Shown: in pieces, positions 11,501-24,100 of the stretch
Layout of the letters: the number at the start of each line of letters is the position of its first letter
Numbering within the stretch: position 1 is the first letter of the stretch
Assembly: GCF_023898315.1 (NCBI RefSeq)
Contig: NC_064619.1
Span: 303,404,150 to 303,468,149 of the forward strand
Source: Schistocerca nitens
Taxonomy: Eukaryota; Arthropoda; Insecta; Orthoptera; Acrididae
Length of the DNA: 64,000 bases
Direction of reading: 5' to 3'
The notes under the pieces: model-generated
Told to the model about the DNA's origin: nothing
The model's input: only the letters and a program-made list of their open reading frames with translations
Databases searched by the model: none
Program-made: the position numbers and the translations under genes

Positions 11501-12515
11501 GTTCGTGTTTGTTGTAAGCTCACTTTTAACTGTCTATAAGCAACGTTACCGTACCGTACTTAAACCGTCACTTTCGCGCTGCGTAATCTCTGTTCTGCAT
11601 CTGAACAGTTCCAGAACACATCTCTCTCTACTGCCAAATTCACGTGCCAACCTCCATTGTCTGCGTTCTCGGGGATTTCCCTCACATTTAAACATTAATT
11701 TACACTATACCAAGTTCTCTATTTACATATGAACATACCATAACATTACCATATTCAATTACAATCATTTTATATATATATTAAACTAATATTAAATTAA
11801 TATTTTTACTATACATAATAATATTATCCTAGTTCAATGCTTATTCATTTCGTCGTCCGAGCGCAGCACTATTCAGATACTGTCTTACTCGTAGCGCTAT
11901 TTCATTTGACTGCCACCAGGCGGAAGCACCTGTACTTTTGTTTGCGCAACTATCCAACAGATGGCATGAGCGTTCACTTATTCAACTGCCGCGCCTTGGC
12001 TATGCTTCGTTGTGGCATTACACACTCCAGAACTGACTGAAGATTCCAGCTTGCCATCTGTGCACTGTGGTGTAAAGGACGATGAGCGAAGACAGGCAGG
12101 CTTTCTACACTTTATTTTAGAAATATAACACCAATAGTATGGACCGACGCCGAAAATACCTTTCTTCTTACTAATCGCTTGGATAGACATTGGTGAAAGC
12201 AACAAGATAAAGTAAGAATGAGGTGTGCTAATTTTTAGATGAAGCTATGGTCAAAATGCTGGTAGGACTGCATACTAGTCTCTCCTAGAGAGGCTAACGG
12301 AATATTCACAGAATTTTTGGGGAAGAAGCTAGATAAGGATATTTAGATAAAGTATTTGAGTAAAAGGATGTCATAATATGGCTCGTAATGGGTCTATGTT
12401 CCAGGATAAGAAGGCAGTTACTGGGAATTATTATCAATAGAGCTGATCAGCGAAGACAAATTTTTTATTCATATAGAGTACGAGAAAGAAAAAGATAACT
12501 ACAGGATCTTTAGAG
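8535..12515. other. long stretch without recognisable gene or element
   Basis: Only short ORFs occur (up to 125 codons) and none shows a domain, signal peptide or splice-supported continuation that I can defend. A strongly AT-rich patch lies at 11755-11835. The ORF at 9826-10164 on the minus strand is basic and low in complexity. Old, unrecognisable transposon debris is the likeliest content. Confidence 0.4.
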
Positions 12516-15500
12516 ATGCAGCGGCGAGATAATTATACTAATGGTCTAGAACCAAATCGACACAGATACGCCAACAGATTCATGTATAAGCAAAACCAGA
12601 GACTGCAATGGGATCATCGACCGCGATTTCAAGAAATAAGATACTATGGTCGAAGAGACGGTGAATTTCAGTATAGATTTAGAAGAGAAAACAACAACAA
12701 AACGGATCATTTTTGGATAATACCCGATTTGATGACAGAAGGCCGCCTAACCAACCGGGACGAAAGATGAATGACCTGCCGGAAAACGGCGAACAGTTCG
12801 CCGTTCACACCTACAACTAAAATGCTCACAATTTTCAAGCAACTATGACAATAGAAACTATGGAAACAAGAAGGTGGGACCAGGAAAGAGACAGGTTGCA
12901 GTGATTTAAATGGAAGGCTCGAGAGATGAATATGATGAACTATATTGTGGAGAACAAGGAACATTTAAATAGGTAACTATTACTTCTATTATTGGTAAGA
13001 AAATGTGTCAAGAAGAAACTTTTATCCTTTTGGATTCTGCAAGTAAAAAAAACCTAGAATAAACTTTTGAAGAAAGATGCAGATATTCCTCAATTAGCAG
13101 TCAGCGGATACAAGGTAGTAGGAGTGGTGAGAGAACAAAGTAAGTCCATTAAGAAGCAAATGTTATTGGAAGCTGAAGTGGGAGAGTAGAAACATAATCT
13201 TGATGCGATAGTACGTCCACAGCTTTGTGAGTCAATGTTTAAAGATGCATACTGGATGTCAGAGCATGGAGTAAGTTTAAATTCTCGTAATGAAGCCACA
13301 GGAACTAATAATGAAAAAAACTATTTAGTTTACCCAGTTAAATCGGAGGACCACCACTATGACAGACAACTGAAATGGTTGATGGCCGAAATATGTGATG
13401 TAAAGATAGAAGATTTGCAGATTGCTGAACAAGATGTTACTGATAAGATTCGTCAAGATTTAGAAGAGTTTGTGACAAATGAGAAGGAAGAAATTGGTAA
13501 CAAAGTAAACGAAATCGACAGAGTACAAGCTGATATGAAAGATAAATTATCCAATATGGTATTCAAGTATGAATATCTGTTCTTAAAGTTACCAGACATC
13601 ATACCACACAAGCCATTATATTGTCCCCACACCAAGTACCACAAGCTACGACGGAAACGGTAGAAAAGAAATTATTGAAGATGTCGTCGACTGGAATAAC
13701 AGAATGTAGTCGTAACCAGTTTTTTTAATCCTCTCTTTGTAGTAGACAAAAAGAGGAGGAGTAGATAGACTGGTAGTGGGCGCTAGAGAAGCAAACAGAA
13801 AAAGTATTTAACAGCCTAGACCTAACTGCTGCGTACAAACACATGTAGTTAGACGAACTATGTATGAAGGTAAATATTACAGGTACTGAAAGCTTCCGTT
13901 TGGACTGACTGTCTCTGCGTCAGCACTTATACAAACGTTGGCTAGGGCAACAGGAGAAGAACTGTTAAGTAAAATCACGAGGTATGTAATTCTACTGGCG
14001 GCAGTCGAAACATGTGAAGATCGTATTATAATACTTTAGCTAATTTCCAGATGTTTAGTTCCGCTAGTGTAACCCTAAACTTATATAAATCAGAATTTAG
14101 AAGAAGCTCTACAAACTTTCGAGAACTAGTACTTATACTTATAACTGAAGGAATTTATCTGAGCCTTGAGAAGATAGAAGCCATTAAAGATAGCCCAGTA
14201 CTTACCAAGAAGAAACAATGAAAGGTATTTCTTGGAATCGCAGGATAACGGTGAAGATTCCTGGATGAGCGAGGATGAAGTAGTGAATCATTATATAATC
14301 TGTCTGAAAAAAAAAACATGTCTGAAACTAGTCAAGCGACTGTAAAAATTATTTTCAGAACATCAAGAGTAAGCTAACTACTGCCCCAGTTTTGTGTCAT
14401 CCAGATCTGATTGGGCTTCACAAGCCTAATATTAACTAGTGTAGAAAGAAAACACAGTGTGGCAAGAAGGAAGTAAGTGCCATAGTTTACCGACTTTAGA
14501 AGTTTATGTATTACCTGGCAGGTCGGAAATTAGCAGCAGTAACCGACCATAAAACGCTATCATTCTTGCTCACTTGTAATTTGAGGCAAAGTAAGTTGAC
14601 AAGATGAAATTTAGCGCCTCAAAAATTTTAGTAATTAATACAAAGATACGAAAAACTGTGTAAGATACGTTGTCCAGGCATCCCAGTGGACTGAGGCTAC
14701 AAAACAATGAACAGCAGTTTGCAAAAAGAAAATTAAAATTATGAGAGTTCAGTGTGAAGGATTTCCTTAAAGGTTATTTCAAAATGCTCAGATTGAATGA
14801 GACAAATATGAATGTGAGAAATGCGTAACTTCGCATTGGGGTGTAGCGACACCACCGGTTAACATGGGAAAAGATTAGCTTAGGTGCAATATTTCTGAAC
14901 GTACAAGTTGAAACAGTCATAACACCAAAATTGACAAAAAAATTGCTTTACGAACTTTTAACTGAGAAACTGATTAGTGACACTGGGAGCCAATTCGCTG
15001 TAAAGCCTTGGAACGAGAAACCGAACGATTTAATGTCAGCCAGTGTATATATCAGATGGGCGTGTAATGAAGGAACTGAATATGCTTCCCACAGTATACT
15101 TCCAGAAAAGTGAGACAATTTGTCATATAATGTGCAGATGTTTTAAATAATACACCACATATGTCCACTGGATATGCTGCAATTGAAGTACTGATTGACC
15201 AGATACCTGACATTTTACTAAGTAAATTAATTAGAGAGTTACTTGCTAATGTTATTATATGCGTTGTATGAATTGAAAAGGTTGAAACAACAGCAACAAA
15301 ACGAAAGGCACCACATGATAAGTTAGTGCAACCAGTCGTATATAAACAAGAATAGATAGTACTGGTGCTTATCTACATGAATACAATGCATCAAGAAATT
15401 TATAGAATTTATAGAGGACCTTATAGTATTGTTAGGATAGGTCATCCAAATACACTTCACCTTAAGCATCTAAAACTGAAGCGTACTGCAAAAATGAACA

Positions 15501-15520
15501 CGTGATGAAATATTATGCTA
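12516..15520 (+). pseudogene. Ty3/gypsy relic B (gag end, protease, RT, RNase H, integrase)
   Basis: The domain order is preserved through many stops and frameshifts. 12516-12770 is an Arg/Asn/Gln-rich gag-end segment. Near 13014-13050 is ETFILLDSASK, a protease active-site region with DSA in place of DTG/DSG. DIPQLAVSGYKVVGVVREQS and WMSEHGVSLNSR (to 13290) continue the protease fold. 13480-13600 is the linker to RT. RT pieces at 13730-13990 include KLPFGLTVSASA. The RNase H end lies near 14510-14640 (TDHKTLSFLLTCNLRQSKLT). The integrase core end at 14931-15110 contains LISDTGSQFAVKPWNE. A GPY/F module at 15390-15470 reads FYRIYRGPYSIVRI-like (IYRGPYSIVR clear). The element is dead and I did not find its LTRs. 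Confidence 0.78.
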
Positions 15521-15726
15521 AAGAAGTCAGTGACAAGTAAAATGGCAGTAGTGATGAAAGCAGTGACAATGAGCAATTTTATTTTTAGTGATGTGAACAC
15601 AGACTACAGTAATATCTGCAATCTTAAACTTTTTTGTGTTTAAATTTAAGCAACAGTGCCCTGGCTGTACCACACAAACAATAGTTCCACTATATAGCAA
15701 CGAATAGCAGTGTATGATGGGACACT

Positions 15727-15761
<35 letters not shown>

Positions 15762-16970
15762 TAAGTTGGCTCTACACGAATGGACAGTGAGGATTGGTAT
15801 GGAGATCACACATAAATCGTTACACGTGTGGTGGTGAACAGCCACACAGCAGCTTGCTTCAGTCGATGGGTCTGTGTTGATGACGACATGTCAAATGGCA
15901 TCCTATAGGTGGTTGGTGTCAGACAAGAGGTCACACCAAGTCAGTCTAGTGTTGACAGTGGTGGGGAGCAATGTGATGGCACTGGGGTAGCTGGTGAGCC
16001 AGACAAGTGAGAGCACAACCGGAGAGGCATTACGGGTTTGACACAATGATCTGCGAAAGTGTTTGTATTGTGGTTTTGTTATTGAAAGTACTTAATATTT
16101 TGTTTAGAGTGCTCGAAAGTTAACATCGTTTTGATAGGTGTCATATATAATTTTGGTATCTGTCTTTTTGGCATCTGAATCAATTGTGTGCGAGCGGCGA
16201 TGTTGTAAGCTGTATCGCAGAAGTTAAGTTAGTAACTCTGAGCTGGGCAAGGGCGCAGAGGAGCAGACAATGTTTAGCTTTAGTAGAGAGAGAGTCGAAG
16301 TTCAACTGTGTTAGAGTTAGGCAGATAATATTAAGAGTGAGGAAGCTATTGCAATATTATGATTCCAATTTAATGTCTCAATTTATCATTTTGTTCAATC
16401 AACATGATTATGAAACGGATTTGTGAAGGAAGAAATCTAATGGAATGCCAGGTAAATACAATAATGATGTTACTTTTTTTCACTATTACTGCGCCATCGA
16501 ACCAACTTGGTTATTGCATTGAAAGTTGTTAGATTTGAGAGATAGGAAAGTGCATTTTTCGTATGTTGAGAAGTTCATTAAATTTAAAATCTGCCTTGAG
16601 CACTTTTTATCAATATACAAAAAAAAAACATAGTGTTGTCATTTTCGCGCATATTTCATTCTCTTATCAACCTTTCTCTTACAATTCTTTTTAATGGATC
16701 ATCCAGCCAAGTATGTTCGATAAACTGTTCGATTTGCAATTGACAGAGAACTCATTGCACCTCTCCAATGTCTCTGTTTAGATACAGTAATTTGCAGCTT
16801 TCGCACAGCGGCGCCCAAAACAGAGCAGTACTGCAACGCGTTATCCAGATTTGCGCAGAATAGAGGTAAGGAGAAAATATTATGATTTTTTTATCTATTC
16901 AATCAGGGCCAACTTATATTATTCAGAGACAGTTTTTGTGATCAAATTTTGCAAAGCCATTTACTCTAGG
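15521..16970. other. unassigned region with a poly-T run
   Basis: This lies downstream of gypsy relic B. No gene is recognisable. The 80-residue ORF at 16184-16426 has no known features. Part of it may be the 3' non-coding sequence or LTR of relic B. Confidence 0.4.
15729..15758. repeat. homopolymer T run of 30
   Basis: An uninterrupted run of about 30 T. On the minus strand it would be a poly(A), which could mark the 3' end of a retroposed copy, but I see no identifiable body to its left. Run length may be affected by assembly. Confidence 0.8.
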
Positions 16971-16978
16971 TTTCATGT

Positions 16979-17981
16979 TGTTGTTGTGGTCTTCAGTCCT
17001 GAGACTGGTTTGATGCAGCTCTCCATGCTACTCTATCCTGTGCAAGCTTCTTCATCTCCCAGTACCTACTGCAACCTACATCCTTCTGAATCTGCTTAGT
17101 GTATGCATCTCTTGGTCTCCCCCTACGATTTTTACCCTCCACGCTGCCCTCCAATACTAAATTGGTGATCCCTTGATGCCTCAGAACATGTCCTACCAAC
17201 CGATTCCTTCTTCTTGTCAAGTTGTGCCACAAACTCCTCTTCTCTCCAATCCTATTCAGTACCTCCTCATTAGTTATGTGATCTACCCATCTAATCTTCA
17301 GCATTCTTCTGTAGCACCACATTTCGAAAGCTTCTATTCTCTTCTTGTCCAAACTATTTATCGTCCATGTTTCACTTCCATACATGGCTACACTCCATAC
17401 AAATACTTTCAGAAAAGACTTCCTGACACTTAAATCTATACTCGATGTTAACAAATTTCTCTTCTTCAGAAACGATTTCCTTGCCATTGCCAGTCTACAT
17501 TTTATATCCTCTCTACTTCGACCATCATCGGTTATTTTACTCCCCAAATAGCAAAACTCCTTTACTACTTTAAGTATCTCATTTCCTAATCTAATACCCT
17601 CAACATCACCCGACTTACTTCGACTACATTCCATTATCCTCGTTTTGCTTTTGTTGATGTTCATCTTATATCCTCCCTTCAAGACACCATCCATTCCGTT
17701 CAACTGCTCTTCCAAGTCCTTTGCTGTCTCTGACAGAATTACAATGTCATCGGCGAACCTCAAAGTTTTTTATTTCTTCTCCATGGATTTTAATACCTAC
17801 TCCGAATTTTTCTTTTGTTTCCTTTACTGCTTGCTCAATATACAGATTGAATAACATCGGGGAGAGGCTACAACCCTGTCTTACTCCCTTCCCAACCACT
17901 GCTTCCCTTTCATGTCCCTCGACTCTTATAACTGCCATCTGGTTTCTGTACAAATTGTAAATAGCCTTTCGCTCCCTGTAT
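16979..17981 (-). mobile_element. RTE-like LINE, 5'-truncated copy 1
   Basis: The minus-strand 3' end is at the left, with the (CAA)n tail seen as TTGTTGTTGTGGTCTTCAGT. The copy is truncated on the right inside the RT domain. A perfect 8-bp duplication, TTTCATGT, flanks it at 16971-16978 and 17982-17989. Sequence matches the 3' third of the full-length copy at 21177-24462. Confidence 0.93.
16993..17953 (-). pseudogene. RT C-terminal part of RTE-like LINE copy 1
   Basis: The longest open segment is 256 residues (16993-17763) beginning at the RT active site, MRFADDIVILSE, with both catalytic Asp residues of FADD kept. It continues through FCYLGSKITDDGRSREDI and MYGSETWTINSLDKKRIEAF to the C-terminus WRAASNQSQD. 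Upstream, in another frame, 17747-17953 holds the preceding RT segment (VRQGCSLSPMLFNLYIEQ). One frameshift near 17760 separates them. The endonuclease and early RT are absent because of 5' truncation, so it is a dead fragment. Confidence 0.9.
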
Positions 17982-17989
17982 TTTCATGT

Positions 17990-18431
17990 CCAAGTAAATT
18001 ATTCAAGCAGATTATACAGTTCAAAATTTTCTCGGGCAGACTGCTAACTTTTGCAGTATGAAAGACTTCCCTTTTCATTATGCTAGTTAATTATTGTTAC
18101 AGTGCAGATTTGCTTTCACAATTCGACAGTCCATTTATTATCACAGCTCAGGCTTACAATCAGAAAGAGAGTACTTCAGACATATTTTTATTTATTCAGA
18201 TACCTTTCACTTGGTGATGTCCTTGTTAGGGCGACTGAGGAATATTTTGAGAAACCGGCAGAAGTTGTATACTGCTCTGCCTTACTTTAATTATTATTGT
18301 ACTTTAGCGAAACATATAGTTTGCTAATACTGTGTTTTGCATTTCAGCTTTGATATTGTTGTTCTCCAGCATGTCTTTTACATCTGTGATTTTGTGATTT
18401 TTTTAATTTTTTTTATTATTTCTCTATTATC
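17990..18431. other. unassigned, probable leader of gypsy element C
   Basis: AT-rich sequence between the truncated LINE and the first gag reading. No gene seen. It could contain the 5' LTR or leader of element C, but no second copy of it was found downstream, so an LTR pair is not supported. Confidence 0.35.
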
Positions 18432-18596
18432 ATGCCGCGTAGTACGTTTGTCAGCAAATCACGCACTACGACGAATTAGCAAAAATCTGATTTGCAAATT
18501 GTTACCGACAGCAACAATTGTTGATCGTTCTGTTGCTATTAATACTAACCATATTTTTGACACAGTAATGCAAGATGCTGTCTCTTTGCAACCGGA
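18432..18596 (+). pseudogene. gypsy C gag N-terminal remnant
   Basis: An ATG at 18432 opens a basic/Ser-Thr-rich reading (MPRSTFVSKSRTTT) with stops soon after. It runs up to the SINE target duplication and continues past the SINE at 18824. I assign it to gag only by position upstream of the coiled-coil part. Confidence 0.45.
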
Positions 18597-18607
18597 TAGT
18601 CAAGACA

Positions 18608-18812
18608 AAATGGCTCTGAGCACTATGGGACTTAACATCTATGGTCATTAGTCCCCTAGAACTTAGAACTACGTAAACCTAACTAACCTAAGGACATCAC
18701 ACAACACCCAGTCATCACGAGGCAGAGAAAATCCCTGACCCCGCCGGGAATCGAACCCGGGAACCCGGGCGTGGGAAGCGAGAACGCTACCGCACGACCA
18801 CGAGCTGCGGAC
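18608..18812 (-). mobile_element. SINE with shared body but a tRNA-Gly-like head
   Basis: The left part is the same body as the other SINEs (GGCTCTGAGCACTATGGGAC and CCTAACTAACCTAAGGACAT). The right part differs. In complement it reads GTGCGGTAGCGTTCTCGCTT, then CCCACGC, then GGGTTCGATTCCCGGC, which resembles a tRNA-Gly with CCC anticodon. A perfect 11-bp duplication, TAGTCAAGACA, is at 18597-18607 and 18813-18823. So the same body occurs behind two tRNA heads. Confidence 0.92.
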
Positions 18813-18992
18813 TAGTCAAGACACAAACATCGTAGACACTCCTGATACTGACGTGTTTCGGCATTCAGATAATAATGTTTGTGGTAATTCTGATATTTTA
18901 TTTTCAGAGAATACTACTATACACCGTTTCCAAAATCCTACACCCAGCCTTTACGGAATTTTTCCGCCAGAGCTGTTACGCAATAGCTTCAT

Positions 18993-21166
18993 TTGACTAC
19001 ACACAGTATGAATTTCTCGCCGCAAGCTCATTTCGATCGTTTGTTTCAGTTCTTAGGTGAAATGCAAAAAAAGAATAATGAACGTTTTGATGAACAATCC
19101 AGTCGTTTTGACGACCTGAAAAACAGCAACGAGCCCCTTACAAAGCAATTTCAAGAACTTAATGATAAATGTACTAAAAATCTTGACTCTCTTACAGAAC
19201 GTTTTGATGCACAAGCTACTCACCGGGAAGAGCTTAATCACAAATTCGTAGAGCAAAACAAATCTTCACGTGCACTCCGTGACAATCAGAAAGCACACTC
19301 TTACGAATTAAAAGACAGCCACAAAACTTTAACAGACCGTATAAATGATATTACAACAGAGGCTACCAATGTCACATCTCGTTTAAGCGAACTAACTACA
19401 GCTCATGACGACCTTAACCAATATGTGTCACACAGAGAAGCAGTCGTTGATAACCGACTCAATACCATTTCTGAAAGTCAGCGGCTAAAATTAGAAAGTC
19501 GATACCCAATGAAATTGTTGTTACTTTGCAAAAGAAAATGCGTAATCATGCTGTACAGTTACAGTCACTTTAAGATGATACTACCAAAATTCACGAACAG
19601 TACAATCTCAAAGCTGAATATAATGAACTCGCCTACACTGTAGCACAATTAAAATAAAATCATGACAATTACTCTGATGGTACACAACCGTTACACTTCA
19701 CTGACACTGACGAATTTCAATCACTTGAAAACTTTCGGCAGGTACAGATGCAAATTAATCATCAAATCAGACAGGAACTTAATAAACTTAATGCTCGCTT
19801 GTCTGACAATAAGAACGATACCCTTTCCCTGCACTGTTCAAACAACTCTGTCACGCATTGTATCAATCAGAATATAGAATATTCTTCGCAACCTCAGCTT
19901 ACTAAACCGGTCAGAGAAAGAGACTTTTTACAATCACATGAGAACTCCCAGCCGACAGCATTATTTTGATAATTTTAGAACCGTTGGATACTACAAGCAT
20001 TTTTATCTGTCAGGAAATTCAAAATATTTCGTAATGGTCCTAATCGTCTACATCCCTTACACAAGATTTACTTTTTCTTTGCCGCCAAACTGGCCTGTCT
20101 CTCACAAATTAGAATTTAGTTGTAGCTTTTCGGAAGGGGAAACATCGACGAGAATGCGACCTATTGCACGCCAATGTTTTTCAGTTGAAGAATTCCCAAG
20201 GGCTTTCCTCGCGGCGTACTGGTCTAAGACGACACAGACTGCTGTAAAAAACAAATTGGTAAATTTACCGAACTTCAACAACTCGAATTTTGAAACGTTA
20301 ACACAACGCTTCGAATACATCGCACAACAAAACCAGCATTTGCTTGAACCATTCAGCCCGTCAGGTTTGATCCACCTCTGTATTTCAAAACTTTCAAAAA
20401 ATTTGAAATGTGTGTTAAGAGCAGGTCAACAAACATCTAACATACAGGCTTTTCGTGACTTTCTACAGCTATCTGAGATTGATCAATCGTTTTTTCAGCA
20501 GAAGAATAATAATAACTTTTCTAACAACAACAGCAATTTTCGCTACAAACACAACGGTGGTCATTCTGGTATGTTTTAATCACAATAATAGTAACTTCTT
20601 CGGGAATGAAAGGCGTAACAGGAATTTTGACGACGACCAGAATTTTAATGGTGATCGACAACGACATTTTCAACAGAACAACGAACAGCAGAATCACAAT
20701 TTTCAACAGTCTAATCAGCAATATGTTAATTCCGGACAACACATAAATCAGCCTTTGCCGCAACAGCTGTCACAGCAGCACTCATTCTCGTAAAATGATT
20801 CTAGTAATAATTTTATGCACAGAACACTTTCCGTAATTACAAACAACAGTCGTACCAGCAAAACTCTTACAGCAATGGCCAACATTTTCAAGGTCGCAAT
20901 GGGAATAAGCCGGGAAATAGGAGTTTTAATCATAATTTCAGGAATAAAGGGCACTTTAATAACAACCAGGCTTTATGCTTCATCCACGTCAAGGTAATCA
21001 AAATCATTCAGGACCTCAGCGCACTGTTCAAATCACTGAAGTCACATCTGCCAACGCACCGAATGGTGCAGAGGCTACGCAACAATGACTAGCGGACCAG
21101 ACGTGAGATGATGCCGACAACGGGTCAACAAACGGTACATCGCATTCTGCACATATTATAGAGCAT
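18993..21166 (+). pseudogene. gypsy C gag: coiled coil, capsid and Gln/Asn-rich tail
   Basis: Three parts are visible. 18993-19560 encodes a long coiled coil rich in Glu, Lys, Asp and Asn with heptad-like spacing (QEKNNERFDEQ-type repeats). 20090-20450 encodes a capsid-like domain containing FPRAFLAAYWSKTTQTAVK and LTQRFEYIAQQNQ, matching the YWS/Q...K pattern of gypsy gag proteins. 20460-21000 is very rich in Gln, Asn, Phe and His (NNNNFSNNNSNF; QRHFQQNNEQQNHNFQQS) and shows no CCHC zinc knuckle. Frames change near 19560, 19960 and 20575, and a stop occurs at 20577-20579. The reading continues to the LINE target duplication at 21167. Gag packages the element RNA; this copy cannot be translated whole. 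Confidence 0.75.
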
Positions 21167-21176
21167 ATGGTCCGCT

Positions 21177-24100
21177 CTACCCCCATGAACCATGGACCTT
21201 GCCGTTTGTGGGGAGGCTTGCGTGCCTCAGCGATACAGATGGCCGTACCGTAGGTGCAACCACAACGGAGGGGTATCTGTTGAGAGGCCAGGCAAACTTG
21301 TGGTTCCTGAAGAGGGGCAGCAGCCTTTTCAGTAGTTGCAGGGGCAACAGTCTGGATGATTGACTGATCTGGTCTTGCAACACTAACCAAAACGGCCTTG
21401 CTGTGCTGGTACTGCGAACGGCTGAAAGCAAGAGGAAACTACAGCCCGTAATTTTTCCCGAGGGCATGCAGCTTTACTGTATGGTTAAATGATGATGGCG
21501 TCCTCTTGGGTAAAATATTCCGGAGGTAAAATAGTCCCCCATTCGGATCTCCGGGTGGGGACTACTCAAGAGGATGTCGTTATCAGGAGAAAGAAAACTG
21601 GCGTTCTACGGATCGGAGCGTGGAATGTCAGATCCCTTAATCGGGCAGGTAGGTTAGAAAATTTAAAAACGGAAATGGATAGGTTGAAGTTATATATAGT
21701 GCGAATTAGTGAAGTTCGGCATCAGGAGGAACAAGACTTTTGGTCAGGTGAATACAGAGTTATAAATACAAAATCAAATAGGGGTAATGCAGGAGTAGGT
21801 TTAATAATGAATTAAAAAATAGGAGTGCGGGTAAGCTACTACCAACAGCATGGTGAACGCATTATTGTGGCCAAGATAGACACGAAGCCCATGCCTACTA
21901 CAGTAGTACAAGTTTATAAGCCAACTAGTTCTGCAGATGATGAAGAAATTGATGAAATGTATGATGAGATAAAAGAAATTATTCAGGCAGTGAAGGGAGA
22001 CGAAAATTTAATAGTCATGGGTGACTGGAATTCGAGAGTAGGAAAAGGGAGAGAAGGAAACATAGTGGGTGAATATGGATTGGGGGAGAGAAATGAAAGA
22101 GGAAGCCGTCTGGTAGAATATTGCACAGAGCATAACTTAATCATAGCTAACACTTGGTTCAAGAATAATAAAAGAAGGTTGTATACGTGGAAGAATCCTG
22201 GAGATACTAGAAGGTATCAGATAGATTACATAATGGTAAGACAGAGATTTAGGAACCAGGTTTTAAATTGTAAGACATTTCCAGGGGCAGATGTGGACTC
22301 TGACCACAATCTATTGGTTATGAGCTGTAGATTAAAACTGAAGAAACTGCAAAAAGGTGGGAATTTAAGGAGATGGGACCTGGGTAAACTGACAAAACCA
22401 GAGGTTGTACAGAGTTTGAGGTAGAGCATAAGGGAACAATTGACAGGAATGGGGGAAAGAAATACAGTAGAAGAAGAATGGGTAGCTCTGAGGGATGAAG
22501 TAGTGAAGGCAGCAGAGGATCAAGTAGGTAAAAAGACGAAGGCTAGTAGAAATATTTGGGTAACAGAAGAAATATTGAATTTAATTGTTGAAAAGAAAAT
22601 ATAAAAACGCTGTAAATGAAGCAGGCAAAAGGGAATACAAACGTCTCAAAAATGAGATCGACAGGAAGTGCAAAATGGCTAAGCAGGGATGGCTAGAGGA
22701 CAAATGTAAGGATGCAGAGGCTTATCTCACTAGGGGTAAGATAGATACTGCCTACAGGAAAATTAAAGAGACCTTTGGAGAAAAGACAGCCACTTGTATG
22801 AATATCAAGAGCTCAGATGGAAACCCAGTTCTAAGCAAAGAAGGGAAAGCAGAAAGGTGGAAGGAATATATAGAGGGTCTACACAAGGGCGATGTACTTG
22901 AGGACAATATTATGGAAATGGAAGAGGATGTAGATGAAGATGAAATGGGAGATCCGATACTGCGTGAAGAGTTTGACAGAGCACTGAAAACCTGACTCGA
23001 AACAAGGCCTCAGGAATAGACAACATTCCATTGGAAACTTGACGGCCTTGGGAAAGCCAGTCCTGACAAAACTCTACCATCCGGTGAGCAAGATGTATGA
23101 GACAGGCGAAATTCCCTCAGACTTCAAGAAGAATATAATAATTCCAAAGAAAGCAGGTGCTGTCAGATGTGAAAATTACCGAACTATCAGTTTAATAAGT
23201 CAGAGCTGCAAAATACTAACGCGAATTCTTTACAGACGAATGGAAAAACTGGTAGAAGCCGACCTCGGCGAAGATCAGCTTGGATTCCGCAGAAATGTTG
23301 AAAAACGTGAGGCAATACTGACCCTACGACTTATCGTAGAAAATAGATTAAGGAAAGGCAAACCTACATTTCTAGCATTTGTGGACTTAGAGAAAGCTTT
23401 TGACAATGTTGACTGGAATATTCTCTTTGAAATTCTAAAGGTGGCAGGTGTAAAACACAGGGAGCGAACGGCTATTTACAATTTGTACAGAAACCAGATG
23501 GCAGTTATAAGAGTCGAAAGGCATGAAAGGGAAGCAGCGGATGGGAGGGGAGTGAGACAGGGTTGTAGCCTGTGCCCGATGTTATTCAATGTGTATATTA
23601 AGCAACCAGTAAAGGAAACAAAAGAAAAATTTGGAGTAGGTATTAAAATCCATGGAGAAGAAATAAAAACTTCGAGGTTCGCCGATGAAATTGTAATTCT
23701 GTCAGAGACAGCAAAGGACTTGGAAGAGCAGTTGAACGGAATGGACAGTGTCTTGAAAGGAGGATATAAGATGAACATCAACAAAAGCAAAACGAGGATA
23801 ATGGAATGTAGTCGAATTAAGTCGGGTGATGCTGAGGAAATTAGATTAGGAAATGAGACACTTAAAGTAGTAAAGGAGTTTTGCTATTTGGGGAGCAAAA
23901 TAACTGATGATGGTCGAAGTAGAGAGGATATAAAATGTAGACTGGCAGTGGCAAGGAAAGCGTTTCTGAAGAAGAGAAATTTGTTAACATCGAGTATAGA
24001 TTTAAGTGTCAGGGAGTCGTTTCAGAAAGTATTTGTATGGAGTGTAGCCATGTATGGAAGTGAAACATGGACGATAAATAGTTTGGACAAGAAGAGAATA

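Noticed and set aside
17990-18431. 5' LTR of gypsy C
   Set aside because: No matching copy was found near 29.3-31 kb, so an LTR pair cannot be supported.
18722-18812. possible tRNA-Gly gene on the minus strand
   Set aside because: It is continuous with the SINE body and lies inside the target duplications, so it is a SINE head.
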